64,000 nt of DNA from Metellina segmentata (lineage: Eukaryota > Arthropoda > Arachnida > Araneae > Tetragnathidae). Location of the stretch: contig OX375876.1 in NCBI GenBank assembly GCA_947359465.1, positions 88,442,184 to 88,506,183 of the forward strand, read 5' to 3'. The position numbers were made by a program, and so were the translations under genes. Within the stretch, counting starts at the first letter, position 1, and each line of letters opens with the position of its first letter. Shown piece by piece: positions 22,141 through 34,135 of this stretch. The notes under the pieces were generated by a model. That model saw nothing but the letters and a program-made list of their open reading frames with translations, was not told the DNA's origin and did no database searches.

Positions 22141-23380
22141 TGTGCGAGCGCTCGGAACACCGCGTTTCTTTCATCCTGCCCCCCAAACGCTGTGTAAAAA
22201 GAAAAGTCGAAGCCCTCGCATCTCTCCCACAATCGGCATTTAAGTCACGACATCACGTAACAATCCCCAGTGCAAACTGGCGTGTTCCTATTCAAATGCA
22301 ATGCGAATATCGCATGAGCCACCGCAGCACAACTCTCGGCGGTAAGAACGAAATTTCCTTTTCAGGCACCAACTCCAACTGTCAGACCGGATGACTGATC
22401 GCAGATCTTCGTGACAGATCTGCTATATGAAGCTTATAATTATAAGTCACAGAGAGGAGAGATGCCTGAATAAGTGTACCCATACGGTTATCTGATAGGT
22501 TGGTACTTCCAAGAAACAGTGTAAAGTGTCTTATAATCGACAACCGGTCAGCTTTTTAACTGGGGGATGTATGTCTGCGACTTTTGAGGAATCATTGTGG
22601 GTATTGATGGCGCTTCCATTAGAAACAAAAACAATGTGTGCACACAGTTTTGCCGTCGTTTTCCACTTTCCGTCGTATAATCATCGCACAATGGAATCAA
22701 TGACGAGCAAATGTCTCGGTTGTTATTGAACAACCATTTGGGAATCGATTTGGATTCATGAATATTTCATGTAAGGATCAAAACGTACAATTTTGTCGTA
22801 CTAGTGTGTTGAGAATGAGATGTTTTCATATTATCACGTGATAGATACTTATTTTAATTCTGTGTTTATTGCGTCGAAACCATACGTTTATCTCGATTCA
22901 GGTGATTTCAACGATGCTTGGTTTAAGAAAGTGTTAACTGCAAACATCTCGAAATCGTCGTTAACGAGGATAGTAATGTTCGTAGTTTGATTTCGGATGG
23001 ATTTGAGTTGGGTTTGTCGTGGTATTGCGCTGTGGGTTGTTTGAGTGGATGTTAATTGTAGGCCTTAACAATTCCACTATCCACGTAGATGAGATTAACT
23101 CCAGGCTCTTATCCACATCTGCTCTCTTAATCGCTCGAAAAAAGTTCGTCGAGTTTCAGCATCAGTTTAGATGACGGACTAATCAAGAAATATACATATA
23201 TGAATCCCAAGTTCTTATTGTTTTTCTTTTATAAATTAAAGTTGTATTTTTCTTGAATATACACTTTTGTTATAAATATAATGAAAATATGTTTCAGAGC
23301 TTAGAAAAACAGGATTACATATTAGGGCAGGCCGAAACAACATCCAATTTCGCCAGAACAAATTCTAATTATGAAAAAGT
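22140..23380. other. 1.2 kb with nothing recognised
   Basis: 22.14-22.45 kb is moderately GC-rich. Short overlapping open frames at 22526-22733 on both strands resemble nothing known. The rest is AT-rich. Confidence 0.4.
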
Positions 23381-23384
23381 GTGT

Positions 23385-23560
23385 CCCTCTTAGATGAGGA
23401 GTTGCCGTGATTTTGCCCTCTACGCTGGCAATCTATGAGTTGTAAGTCGCACAGGTACGATTCCTGCCCTCCCTGAGTGTATATATCACTTCTGCGTCAC
23501 TAACACTTTCCTCGTGTGTGTATGTCCATTTACGTGTTCATGTCCGTTTATTTGTTTGTT
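23385..23560 (+). mobile_element. third SINE-like family (S3), copy 1
   Basis: The stretch GGCAATCTATGAGTTGTAAGT and GGTACGATTCCTGCCCTCC is B-box-like, followed by TGTATATATCACTTCTG and GTGTGTGTATGTCC. It parallels 46615-46770 (GAGTTGTAAGGGACGTTGG, TTCCATTCCTCCCTGGATGT). Both retain a tRNA-like layout, but neither has a clear tail or target duplication. Confidence 0.45.
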
Positions 23561-23699
23561 GTGTGTCCATTTACTTTGGCACAGCTTGGCCAAATATATA
23601 TATTGGACCTTATGCCATAAAAAAGCCAAGCAACCCACATTTAAATGAATACATTAAAAAAATTTCTAAATTAACCTTTTGACTATATATACGGCGCTA

Positions 23700-24311
23700 T
23701 AGCTATAACAAGCGCGATTCTTTCTTGGCGCGAATCTTAAAACTTTCAAGGTACAACTGATGTAACGGCCGTTGTCTAAATTCTTTCTTGGCGCGATTCT
23801 TAAAAAACGTTCAAGGTACAACTGATGTACGGGCGGTGGTCTAAATTCTTTCTTGGTGCGATTCTTAAAACTTTCAAGGTACAACTGATGCAACCGCCAT
23901 TGTCTAAATTCTTTCTTGGTGCGATTCTTAAAACTTTCAAGGTACAACAGCTGTCGGTCGTTGTCTAAATTCTATCTTGGCGCGATTCTTAAAAAACTTT
24001 CAAGGTACAACTGATGTAACGGCCGTTGTCTAAATTCTTTCTTGGCGCGATTCTTAAAAAACGTTCAAGGTACAACTGATGTACGGGCGGTGGTCTAAAT
24101 TCTTTCTTGGTGCGATTCTTAAAACTTTTAAGGTATAACTGATGCAACCGCCGTTGTCTAAATTCTTTCTTGGTGCGATTCTTAAAACTTTCAAGGTACA
24201 ACAGCTGTCGGTCGTTGTCTAAATTCTATCTTGGCGCGATTCTTAAAAAACTTTCAAGGTACAGCTGATGTACATCAGCTGTATTTAGCTGAATTTATAT
24301 GAATGAATGAA
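23700..24311 (-). repeat. 63-bp minisatellite, locus 1, with a four-unit higher-order period
   Basis: Units contain AAATTCTTTCTTGG(C/T)GCGATT, CTTAAAA and TTTCAAGGTACAACTGATG. Four unit types recur in order, so CAGCTGTCGGTCGTTGTC appears at 23948 and again at 24202, giving a higher-order period of 254 bp. Reading the minus strand gives a repeated (Q)LYLESFKNR(T)KKEFR motif, the same motif encoded at 37.8-38.4 kb. This locus carries small length changes that break the frame more often. Confidence 0.88.
24260..24283. repeat. 24-bp perfect palindrome
   Basis: The half-site TACAGCTGATGT is followed directly by its exact reverse complement, at the edge of the minisatellite. Confidence 0.9.
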
Positions 24312-24369
24312 TAGACAACCGCCTGTACACACTGCCTCCTAGGAGGCAGTGTGTACAGGCGGTTGTCTA
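24312..24369. repeat. 58-bp perfect palindrome without spacer
   Basis: The two 29-bp arms meet at CCT|AGG (24340/24341). The right arm reads AGGAGGCAGTGTGTACAGGC and continues GGTTGTCT, then passes straight into a minisatellite unit (AAATTCTTTCTTGGCG). The left arm is the exact inverse. The junction looks like an inverted duplication of the array edge. Confidence 0.95.
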
Positions 24370-24439
24370 AATTCTTTCTTGGCGTGATCATGGCACAACT
24401 AGTGTACCAGCCGTAGTCAGTGTGGAAGGCTAAATGCTA

Positions 24440-26720
24440 TGTTACTGAAGAGCCCGGTGGTTGGAGCTAGACGGATTTGTTCATGAGAAATTCGATTGTT
24501 TCTGCTTACCCTTATTACAGATGCAGAATAAAATGTACTTATTATATTCCATGGGCCATAGGTTTTGAGCCCAGGGGATCAGTGACACATCTCCATGTAG
24601 GGCCCCAAAATACTGAACTGAAATATATACACGGGGTTGATCCTCAAATCAAAATGGACAAATAAGGATTTTACCACTCGTTGCGCCACAGTGACTAAAA
24701 TCCTAGCATCATCCACATTTAGCTTTACAGAAACATCCTCTTAATTTATCTCGCATGAGATGATAATTACGAATCCCATTTAACAAATCCATCTTCTTTA
24801 AATCATTGCTAAACAATATTTAAGCTGTCATTTCTTAAGAATTTGTGATGCATCGCTAAATAAAGAAGTTGTTTCTGCATTCGATTGATCCCTGTCTCAC
24901 TGTTCATGGAGCAATAGCCTAAGTGTCCCGTAATGCTCAATCATTTTAATAGTTCCTGTGTCTAATGGACCTCTGTATTATGTTATTGTAATCTAAATTG
25001 TCTGATTTCGCAGAGAACTTCACCACTGCTGTTTCTAGTCAAAATAACGCATGAAAATGGAATTGTTTCAATATTCTCCCCTTAAGGGGGGATATTATAA
25101 CTAATGTTTAAGTAATTCAATTGTTTTTGTATTTTTTGAGTTAAAATATTTAACTTTGATAAACAAATATAAAAAAACTCGAAAACTATACTTGTAATTT
25201 ATAGCATTATGAAAATAATTAACTGATAACTGTTTCTTTTTCTTTATTAAGTAGATACTAATTTGCAACGATTTGGTAAAATAATGTTTTTTCGTAAATC
25301 GTTAAACTAAGAGTGATGTAAATTATAATTATTTATTCCTTAGATTAATCTTTTTTTCTGGAAACAAAATATCGTTAAATTATGAAAGTACTTTACTGAA
25401 AGCTTCATAGTGCCGAATAATCTAAGAATAAATTTTAGAACATTCATTTTTAAGACTTAGAACAAACTTCAATCATCGCCATCTTTGTTTGGAGAAATCG
25501 CACTTCATGTTCTACAACTTTTCCGTTAGCATTTCAATCATTCATGTTTTTAGATTTTCAACAATTCTACTTCAAGCTTGTGATGTGATTCGGGAAACTC
25601 CATCCAAATCTTTTCCGATACTTAAATGTCATTGACCCCCTTTAAAATATGATAAAAATTTTTCATTTTCCACGTCCTTGACATATTTTTTTGTGCTTTT
25701 CATGTTATACACCATGTTTTAATTCAATGCGTTTTTAATAATCTGTTCATTAAATGTATATTTTTCAATAACTAATTTATTTTTAAAAGTGTTGACCACT
25801 ACTTTTTAACTTCTACAATTTATTTTTACTGTTAATTAGCATGTTTTTAATCTGATATTTATTCTTGGCTTGTAAATTTTAAAATACTTTTTTATTTTGC
25901 TACAAAGATCTTACGCTGGACTCCGGTGTTTATTTTCCCTTTCAAAATTTTAAAAATCTACACTGATTTTATTAATTTGTCTGGTGTGTTTGCAGAGCTT
26001 ATCCAATTTCGGGCCATACAACATAAATCCAAGCAACCAACTAATGAAGTTTAATAAAAGAAGTAATTAAATGATTACGTTAAATGCACATTTTTGCCTT
26101 ATCTTCAAACTCTGTCGAGGCTTGACCAGTTTTTGACCATGCGCCATAAAACCCATACATTGAATTGGCAGGATGTTAAATAAGTGATAAACCAGGTTAT
26201 ATATCACTAGTTAAACACCCTCCCATAATTTCATATGAATCTTTACAATCCTAGAATTACCTTCATCTGAATTTCAACAAAGGGTTTAAATGTTAGAGTA
26301 TTCCGATATGTTCCACTTCCAAAATATATTATCCCACTTTAAAAAGGTCCTTTCAAGTTCCTGTAGATCAGAGTTGTACAGACCACGGCCCGCGGGTCTC
26401 ATGCGGCCCTCCGTTGATTACAAGTCACACGATGGGTGATCTAGGTTAAAGTTTCGTTGCTAGTATTGCATTGAAATGCCCAAGCCTCTTTTTCCATGTA
26501 TCTGTGAACAAACTTTTCTGGTCAGGAATATTAACAAAGCGAAAATAGGAACCGCTTCACTAACAAAAATTTAGAATCAATTTGCGCTTGACTACTGCAA
26601 AAATTCAAATATTAAAACAATTATCAGATCAATGTAATGTCGCGCAAAATGAAAAAATGATTTATTAACTTTTTATTACCTTTCCTAAGAAGATAAAATA
26701 TAAAACATGATTATCAATTT
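24440..26720. other. 2.3 kb AT-rich DNA with nothing recognised
   Basis: There are no repeats or coding motifs that I can identify. A short open frame at 24477-24665 resembles nothing known. Confidence 0.45.
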
Positions 26721-27510
26721 TCTGTGAAACCCCGATTTAACGTATTTCAAGGGACCGGAAAGAAATAGCGTTATATGCGGGAAAACGTAAAATCGGGGTC
26801 GGAAAAAAAAAACGTAGAGCATGAAATAAAGACTACCTTTTTATTTCTTCCTTTTCAATGGTTTATTGTTTAAAGAAATCTGTTATTTTGATTTGCGTTT
26901 TGCTTTTGCTAGCTAAATCATTAACATCATTCACCACATATATGAGTTTTTGTAAGTTTTTTAGTATATCTAATTCACAATTGACGCATTTGACGAATAT
27001 ATTCATTACGAACACAAAAAGGACTATTTGAGGTTTTCTATCTTCGCGATCGTTAAGATACGGGATTTTTTAACATTGGAAGTATGGGAAATTATTTGGG
27101 TAATGGTAATGATAATTTTAGTTAACGTCGTACTAGAGCAAGTTGAGTCGTACTGACGACGGTCCGGGATCAGTCCCTTAAGGGAAAGATCCGAGGACAA
27201 ACCTCGTAATTTTGAACCACGGTCAGATGACGAAGCAACACCTGAGCTGGAACCCCACTCTCCAAACTTCCACACCAACTCAACGTGAGGACTTTCGGCC
27301 ACGACAGATTTAAGGTGCACCAGCCGCCTCTACACCATACGCTTACAAACATTCATGCCCGAACCCGGATTCGAACCAGGAACCTTCCGATCTAGAGGCT
27401 CACACCTTAACCACTATAACGGTTAGAAAATTATTTGGGACCAATGAAAAATGACGTTATATGTGGGAAATAGTAAAATGCGGGTTACGTCCAATTGGAG
27501 TTTCACTGTA
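26721..27510. mobile_element. pogo-like non-autonomous element carrying a SINE
   Basis: The left end (TCTGTGAAACCCCGATTTAA) and the inverted right end (ACAGTGAAACTCCAATTGG) form CAGTGAAAC-type terminal repeats, as in pogo/Tigger-related elements. Subterminal pieces also pair: GCGTTATATGCGGGAAAACG at the left resembles ACGTTATATGTGGGAAATAG at the right. TA dinucleotides abut the right end. No transposase remains. Confidence 0.55.
27101..27427 (-). mobile_element. S1 SINE with 12-bp target duplication
   Basis: AAATTATTTGGG occurs at 27089-27100 and 27428-27439 around a full-length minus-strand S1 copy. The host sequence on both sides belongs to the pogo-like element, so the SINE is younger than it. 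The head carries CGGTTATAGTGGTTAAGG and GGTTCGAATCC on the minus strand. Confidence 0.9.
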
Positions 27511-28165
27511 TATATAAATAAAATAAAATAATATATGACAGAAAAAACCTTGTGGTTTTTTTGAGCTGCTCTCCAATACGTCGCAGTGAATCTCTCGGTC
27601 CCAACAAGACTGAGCATCCCTGCTGGTTATAAAAGTCTTATATTACTCATGAAGGAATGCAATTTTAGATAAACTTATTTACTCTGACAGTTTGAAAATG
27701 AAATAAATGAATCTCGGCAATTACAGCCTAGTCTAGTTTGAAGTGGGAAATCGTACCACCTGGAATTTTATTGGACGCGGGGTTTATTTATTGCGCATTG
27801 AGCACCAGGAAACAGCGTATGTGTTGCGCTGTCTGCTCAAATTGAGCTTCATTGATATTCACCGAACATGTGGGACTGTTTAGCATAGCGGATCCGGAAA
27901 GACTCCGCTCTGCATTTAAAGCAACCAGTGATTCGGGAAATCTGGCAGACAAGTGGGAGGGAGACGAAGAAAAATTAACAGAAATAAATGGCCGGAGACT
28001 GGTGTTACAGACACGAGCGGGCGAAACCAGGATGAAGTGAATTTGTGTACTCGGGAGTCTTATTTTGTGAATCGTGTTTGACATGCTGTAACCTCTCGAC
28101 ATATCGCGATACTTGAGAAACGAGAAAAAGCGTGAACTGAGAGCTAAGAAAAATTTCTTATCCTA

Positions 28166-28560
28166 GTTAGACAGTTGAATTAACGTCGCACTGGAGCAAT
28201 GCAATGGGCTATTGGCAATGGTCTAGGTAATTTTTAATTAACGTCGTTCTAGAGCAACACGACGGACTATTGAGGACGGTCCAGTTTCAATCTACGAAGG
28301 GAAAGGTCCGAGGACAACACCAGTTAGACAGTTGAATTAACGTCGCACTGGAGCAATGCAATGGGCTATTGGCAATGGTCTAGGTAATTTTTAATTAACG
28401 TCGTTCTAGAGCAACACGACGGACTATTGAGGACGGTCCAGTTTCAATCTACGAAGGGAAAGGTCCGAGGACAACACCACGTCATTATGAACCACGGTCA
28501 GATGACGAGGCAACACCTGAGCTGTCACCCCACTCTCCAAACTTCCACACTCACCCAACT
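28166..28560 (-). mobile_element. SINE-derived tandem duplication, 157-bp period
   Basis: 28166-28322 and 28323-28479 are essentially identical. Each unit joins two SINE 3' ends in the same orientation (TTGAATTAACGTCGCACTGG... and TTAACGTCGTTCTAGAGC...). The second unit continues into SINE body (GTCAGATGACGAGGCAACAC) to about 28560, with the head missing. The near identity implies recent duplication. Confidence 0.85.
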
Positions 28561-29384
28561 TGAGTACTTTCACATTAAGTTCGAGTAGAGATGGTCTGCT
28601 ATTCCGATAACCGTTTAAATAACAGTGTTGGCAACTGTTGTCGAAAATGTTAACTCTCACCGATAAATACTATTGCAGTAGATGTGTGAAGAAACTTGAA
28701 TTATACAAGCTACAAAAAACTACTTGAAAATACAAGTGAAAAAATTAAAATTTATGTAAATATTTGATAAAATAATAGAAATTTAAAATTACGAATGTTA
28801 AAAAATTGTTTATAATGGCTAGTTTAAAGGGTTAATTTAAAATTGACCAGAATTGTCATAACAGTTCATTAAAACTAAATTGAGTTGCTAACTGTTAGTA
28901 GTAATGTCTAATTGAGAAAAATGTAAATATGAACAGTTATTAACAACTGTTATCGCAAATTGCAAATAACCGTTAACAATGGTATGAATTAAGTCTGGCC
29001 AATCTTTATATCCTTGGACTGCAAGTGGTCTCGTAGGAATAAGGGACTCAATTACATTTTTTTGTTGTTCCGTGGTGATTATATTACGGTTTAATATGTA
29101 CATATAGACTCCTACGATGCTCTCAACTGTTCGAAAATTGCGAGTTATCTATATAGACCATTGCGAGAGAAGTAATAACCGTTGACTATTCTTTAATCTG
29201 AACTATTAATAACAAATCATAAGTGTTAACAAAACTTTTATCGTAAATTAGAAATAGCAGCTACCACTGTTCTCGTAAAATCGTTTCGCTATCTCCAATT
29301 TAAAGTAATATTTTCAGAATTTTTTTTTGTTGCGAGCTATAAATAACTTACTTTAAAAAACTTTCTAAAGGGCCACATTCGAGC

Positions 29385-29517
29385 AAAAGGGTTGCCATCT
29401 GACCGTGTTTCAAGATTACGTGTTGTCTTCGGATCTTTCCCTTAAGGGACTGATCCCAGACCGTCGTCAATAGCCCGTTGTGTTGCTCTAGTATGACGTT
29501 AACTAAAATTAGCTGGT
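29385..29517 (+). mobile_element. SINE 3' portion, head-to-head with the next SINE
   Basis: Plus-strand SINE 3' part (CATCTGACCGTGTTTCAAG ... GACGTTAACTAAAATTA) faces the minus-strand copy that starts at 29519. Together they make an inverted repeat of ~110-bp arms around AGCTGGTAATGG. Confidence 0.85.
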
Positions 29518-29518
29518 A

Positions 29519-30203
29519 ATGGTAATGGTAATTTTAGTTAACGTCGTACTAGAGCAACACAACGGGCTATTGACGACGGTCCGGGATCAGTCCCTTAAGG
29601 GAAAGATCCGAGGACAACACCTCGTAATTTTGAACCACGGTCAGATGACGAAGCAACACCTGAGCTGGCACCCCCCCTCTAATCTTCCACACCAACCCAA
29701 CGTGAGGTAATGGTAATTTTAGTTAACGTCGTACTAGAGCAACACAACGGGCTATTGACGACGGTCCGGGATCAGTCCCTCAAGGGAAAGATCCGAGGAC
29801 AACACCTCGTAATTTTGAACCACGGTCAGATGACGAAGCAACACCTGAGCTGGCACCCCCTCTCTAATCTTCCACACCAACCCAACGTGAGGTAATGGTA
29901 ATTTTAGTTAACGTCGTACTAGAGCAACACAACGGGCTATTGACGACGGTCCGGGATCAGTCCCTCAAGGGAAAGATCCGAGGACAACACCTCGTAATTT
30001 TGAACCACGGTCAGATGACGAAGCAACACCTGAGCTGGCACCCCACTCTCCAAACTTCCACGCCAACCCAACGTGAGGACTTTCGGCCACGACAGATTTA
30101 AGGTGCACCAGCCGCCTCTACACCATACGCTTACAAACATCCATGCCCGAACCCGGATTCGAACCAGGAACCTTCCGATCTAGAGGCTAACACCTTAACC
30201 ACT
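29519..30203 (-). mobile_element. SINE trimer: two truncated 185-bp units plus one full S1 copy
   Basis: Three minus-strand copies begin at about 29525, 29710 and 29895 with GGTAATTTTAGTTAACGTCG. The first two stop at the same body position (CCAACCCAACGTGAG) and pass directly into the next tail. The third continues into the Pol III head and ends near 30203. Identical breakpoints imply amplification of a 185-bp SINE segment by unequal exchange or slippage, not three insertions. Confidence 0.88.
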
Positions 30204-30600
30204 CCCAACGTGAGGACTTTCGGCCACGACAGATTTTAAGGTGCACCAGAAGAATGATGTGTGCCATGGTGATTTGTAATTAACGTCGTACTAGAGCAAC
30301 ACAACGCCTATTGACGACGGTCCGGGATCAATCCCTTAAGAGAAAGATCCGAGGACAACACCTCGTAATTTTGAACCACGGTCAGATGACGAAGCAACAC
30401 TTGAGCTGGAACACCACTCTCCAAACTTCCACACCAACCCAACGTGAGGATTTTCGGCCACGACAGATTTTAAGGTGCACCTGCCGCCTCCACACCATAC
30501 GTTTACAAACATCCATGCCCGGATACGGCTTGGAACCATGAACCTCTCTTCAGCTCTAGAGGCTAAAACACCTTAACCTCTATAACGATTGGTCGTTCAC
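30204..30600 (-). mobile_element. S1 SINE plus a stray body fragment
   Basis: A short body piece (CCCAACGTGAGGACTTTCGG) at 30207-30250 is followed by a full minus-strand SINE from about 30270, ending in the head (TCTAGAGGCTAAAACACCTT, then ACGATTGGTCG). The B box is damaged: the copy reads GGCTTGGAACCATGAACC. Confidence 0.8.
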
Positions 30601-31504
30601 GAGAAGAAAAAAGTTGATTGCGTTTTGTTTCGTTGTAGCTCCACGCACCATAATGTACCATTTTCTGCGACACAAGGGCTATGAAAAAGGTTGAAAATCG
30701 TTGCGTGGTTTTTATAAGTATAAAGAACTTCAACACGCACAATATATGGTAGACCATGTCCGCGTACGGTCTTTCTACCTTCCTTTTTCTAACAGCGGCT
30801 GACCGATGAAGAGTCCGCGTCCGGTTCTCCGTCCAGACACTGCGGAATGTTGACCGGAAGGAAATGTTTGATCCCCGACAGACGTCCTAGGGGTGTCCTT
30901 GAACGGTCATCCGGGTGCTGTGGGGCGGAAATAGAATGGTGGAGTTGAGAAGGGGACTCTCGAGGGTAGGACACCGAGAAGAAAGGACGTGAGGAGGGTC
31001 ATATTTAAGCTTCTATTTAGATCAGTGATGACAAAAATTTCGCCTGGGAAATTTAATAAAACAAATACATTACAATAGAATTCTAATACGATTTATTATA
31101 ATTGCCCTTTTTTGGCTTTCATTTCAGCAAATTCATTTATTTTTATACATCATCGTATTCAATATTTTTAGCGATATTGTATTCTATTGAAATAATGCAA
31201 AGATTGGATAATCGTTCTTGTCCGATAGTTTATTCAAATAATTTTTTATTAATTTTAACTTGTGCTAAAACTTTTATCGCGCGAAGCAATAGAAACGGGA
31301 AGCAATAGAAATATTCAAAGAGCGATATTTGAATAAGACTCAAATAAACCCAAATCATGAAGAGCCTCTTCCAATATATATTTTGTAGAAGAGTCGTTAC
31401 TTCAAGCTTAAAACTTTCAATTTCACATGTGAATTAGTACTTTTTTAAATCTTTGCTATATTTATATATATATAATAGTGAGATGTGCAGCCGATTTTTT
31501 TTTA

Positions 31505-33115
31505 ATTAGCAGCACATATTGTAAAGACGAGCCATTGAGAAGGCAAAATTCGTCACAGATAGTTTTCATTTTTGGATTGCGCCAATTTATTTAAGACAAT
31601 AGTGTCAAGAACGCTGTAAATTTGTATTTTAAATAATTCTTCGGGTGTCAAGTTACATCTTTCATCTATTTCCATTATCTTAACCTTCTCTTTCGTTTAA
31701 TTAAAAAATCCCTTCCCTTTACCTATTTCTTCCGCCAAATTTTGAACTTCCTAAGAAATTTGGTGAAAACTTGTATCTTGATGCTCTTGTAATGAACAAC
31801 GTAATCCAGCAATCAATTTTGTTCCACAATCTAGTGACGAATCTTTCAGTCGTAATGCTTTTTTGTTCTATCGATGCTTTGTAGAATTTTATTCCACATA
31901 GGAGTGCTTATAAATCTATAATTAATTTGCAAAATCAAACTTTTTGCATTCGATACAGCTTCCGGATTTGAAAAATCGATTGCAATAGTTTGCAGTCTTA
32001 TCATTACTTCAGATAATTGTAAATACAGCGTCTTTATTGCACTGTTCTTTGATGACCACCTTGCATCAGAAAAACTTTTAAGTGATAACAGGCACTTTAT
32101 TAAAATGTTTCAATGTGTTGTTGAGGGTTAGAAAAAATTAAAAGGATCTCTGAACAGTATCAATCATTTCTGAAATTGTAGATGCAGCGTGGACACCGGA
32201 TAAATTTAGATTATGTGTGTAAATTGCACAAGGTACAAATAATGTTAGTTATTAATTTCCAAAATACGTTCTTTTACTCCCTTATATTTGCCTTGTTTAT
32301 TGAATTAGCTACATAATCATAAATTGCATTACCTGAGTTTAGATTCTTTTCGTCACTTTCCATTTCACATACAAATTTCGGTGCTCCGGAGAATTTTCGT
32401 GTCTGGGATTAACAGGAAGAAGGCCTCCAATCATGAAATATTGATTCTTTGTGGGTATGAAAGATTATGGGATTTGTGTCGAAAAAAACATGCAAGGAAA
32501 GCAAAATATTGCATTTAGATTATTGGAACATAAAATCCATTTGCTTTTAACAGTTTCTCCATTAATTTACTTAACATAAAACTTGTCCTTTGTAAATTTT
32601 CGCCCTTAATCGTCTGCTTTCAACGAGTTAAAGTTAATGTTGTCGCCCTGATCTGGACCATATGTGACAAGTGAATATATTAATTTATTTGTAATAGCAG
32701 GCCAGGAATGAGGATCGTTGTAGTTTAGCAGTATTTCTTCTGGAACAGTGTATAGAGCACATATTTTGTAACGTATTATCGATATGTGAGACAGTACTTT
32801 TTGCAGGCTCGTCCTCTTTTGAAATATTTTGGGACAACTGTAGTAAAATATCTTGTGAAGCAGTAAATTTTTCTTCTTGCAGCGGCTCCTTGTTATTGCT
32901 TCTCTGATAATTGTCGTTCATTGAAGGGGTAGACGTCAAATGTTTTGTATCATCAGCTTGTGAAGCAGTAGTAAATTTGACCTCTTCCGCACTTCCTCCG
33001 TTCTCTGGTGTGTCTGTTCTTAGCCATTTAACAAACTGTTGCGCCATTGACTTGCATTCTTCTAATTTCTGTTTTCTCATATTTCTCTTTTGTGCACCCG
33101 ACAGTTGCTTAGACA
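31505..33115 (-). pseudogene. ZMYM1-like hAT transposase pseudogene
   Basis: Reading the minus strand from ~33115, the N-terminus MSKQLSGAQKRNMRKQKLEE is typical of ZMYM1-like hAT proteins. A first frame runs to 32685. In another frame follow NDPHSWPAITNKLIYSLVTY and GPDQGDNIN, then GRKFTKDKFYVK, INGETVKSKWILCSNN and FCFPCMFF, with HENSPEHRNLYVKW: the TTF-type zinc-finger region. Further down, VPCAIYTHNLNLSGVHAA, SLKSFSDARWSSKNSAIKTL and LDCGTKLIAGLRCSLQEHQD match the C-terminal half. Several stops and frameshifts are present, and the DUF4371 stretch between finger and C-terminal half is largely deleted. It is a decayed transposon gene with no sign of host domestication. Confidence 0.75.
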
Positions 33116-33186
33116 TCTTTAAACTAGAACTAAAAAAAATATTATTTTTAACATGTTGCCTGTACAAGTTCTTATATGCAAGTACT

Positions 33187-33221
33187 GTATCTTACGTATA
33201 AAACTGTTATACGTAAGATAC
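33187..33221. repeat. 15-bp stem, 5-bp loop inverted repeat
   Basis: GTATCTTACGTATAA and its exact inverse flank AACTG. It lies ~70 bp upstream of the pseudogene start. Confidence 0.9.
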
Positions 33222-34135
33222 TGTATACTAACTATTATTTATAGAGCGAATGCAAGCACGTAACGAAATATCTTTTGATTGGATGCTCTCGTATCCCATA
33301 TTCCCATGTTTTTTCCAACCAAACATTTTACAGAAAATAATAAAAACGTTAATTGGCTGCATATGAAATTAATTATTAAAATTGTACTATAAAACTCAAA
33401 TGGTGCTTTAAACAGTATTATAAACAAAATAGTCTACCAATACATAAAAACTTAACAGTGTAAATTACTTCACTATACAAATACAAAAGTACAAAATTAC
33501 CAACAGAAATAACAAAAACCCAACACAACAAAATTGAAAGGGTTATTCAAGCACGTTCGTCACGTGTCTGTTAATGTGAAATCCTCGAAATATTGCAGTC
33601 AAATAATCTTAATATTATTATTTGCTTTCTTACATGTTTTCACAAACACATATACGCGAAAACACTAGTGACTACTTTGCTGTATTCTCACTGTAACCTA
33701 ACCTAAGGCAAGTTAACATAGGCAAGTTGAAAATATCTTGGTCAGTTCTGCCATTCATTCGAATGTTCATGTTGGTGAGCAGAGAAATCTAGGGTCTAAG
33801 TAAGGCAAAATCTAATCACAAAACCGTGCAGTAAAACGGTGAAAAAATGTTTAACTTGAAAATACAATTTCTTGTGTCCAGCATTTTGGGCCCCCTTCCA
33901 AGTGGGCCCCGTGTGGTTGCACCTGCCTAGTTACGGCACTATTGACATCGATGTTTTATAAAAAAACATCGATGTTTATACTTATCGATGTTTTCACGTT
34001 GTCGATGTTGTATTTTCAAATGAAAAAAGTACCATGATAAAAATAACCAAGTAACATAATTTTCATAATCAGTAAATTGAACATACTTTTAGACCTTAGT
34101 GGCCAAGGGTGAAGGGTTTGAAAAGCAGGGATGCG

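Larger units (their letters stand above)
31025..33941 (-). mobile_element. probable hAT element carrying the ZMYM1-like pseudogene
   Basis: The right border at 33922-33941 is the inverse of TAGTGCCGTAACTAGGCAGG, close to the CAGTGGCGTAACTAGG ends known from this hAT group. A GGGCCC-rich stretch lies just inside. The left border is weak: CAGTGATGACAAAAATTTCG at ~31023 is the best candidate. No matching 8-bp flanks are visible, so the limits are approximate. Confidence 0.45.

Noticed and set aside
33690..33720. Telomere-like CCTAACCTAA motif
   Set aside because: Only two partial copies are present, which is expected by chance.
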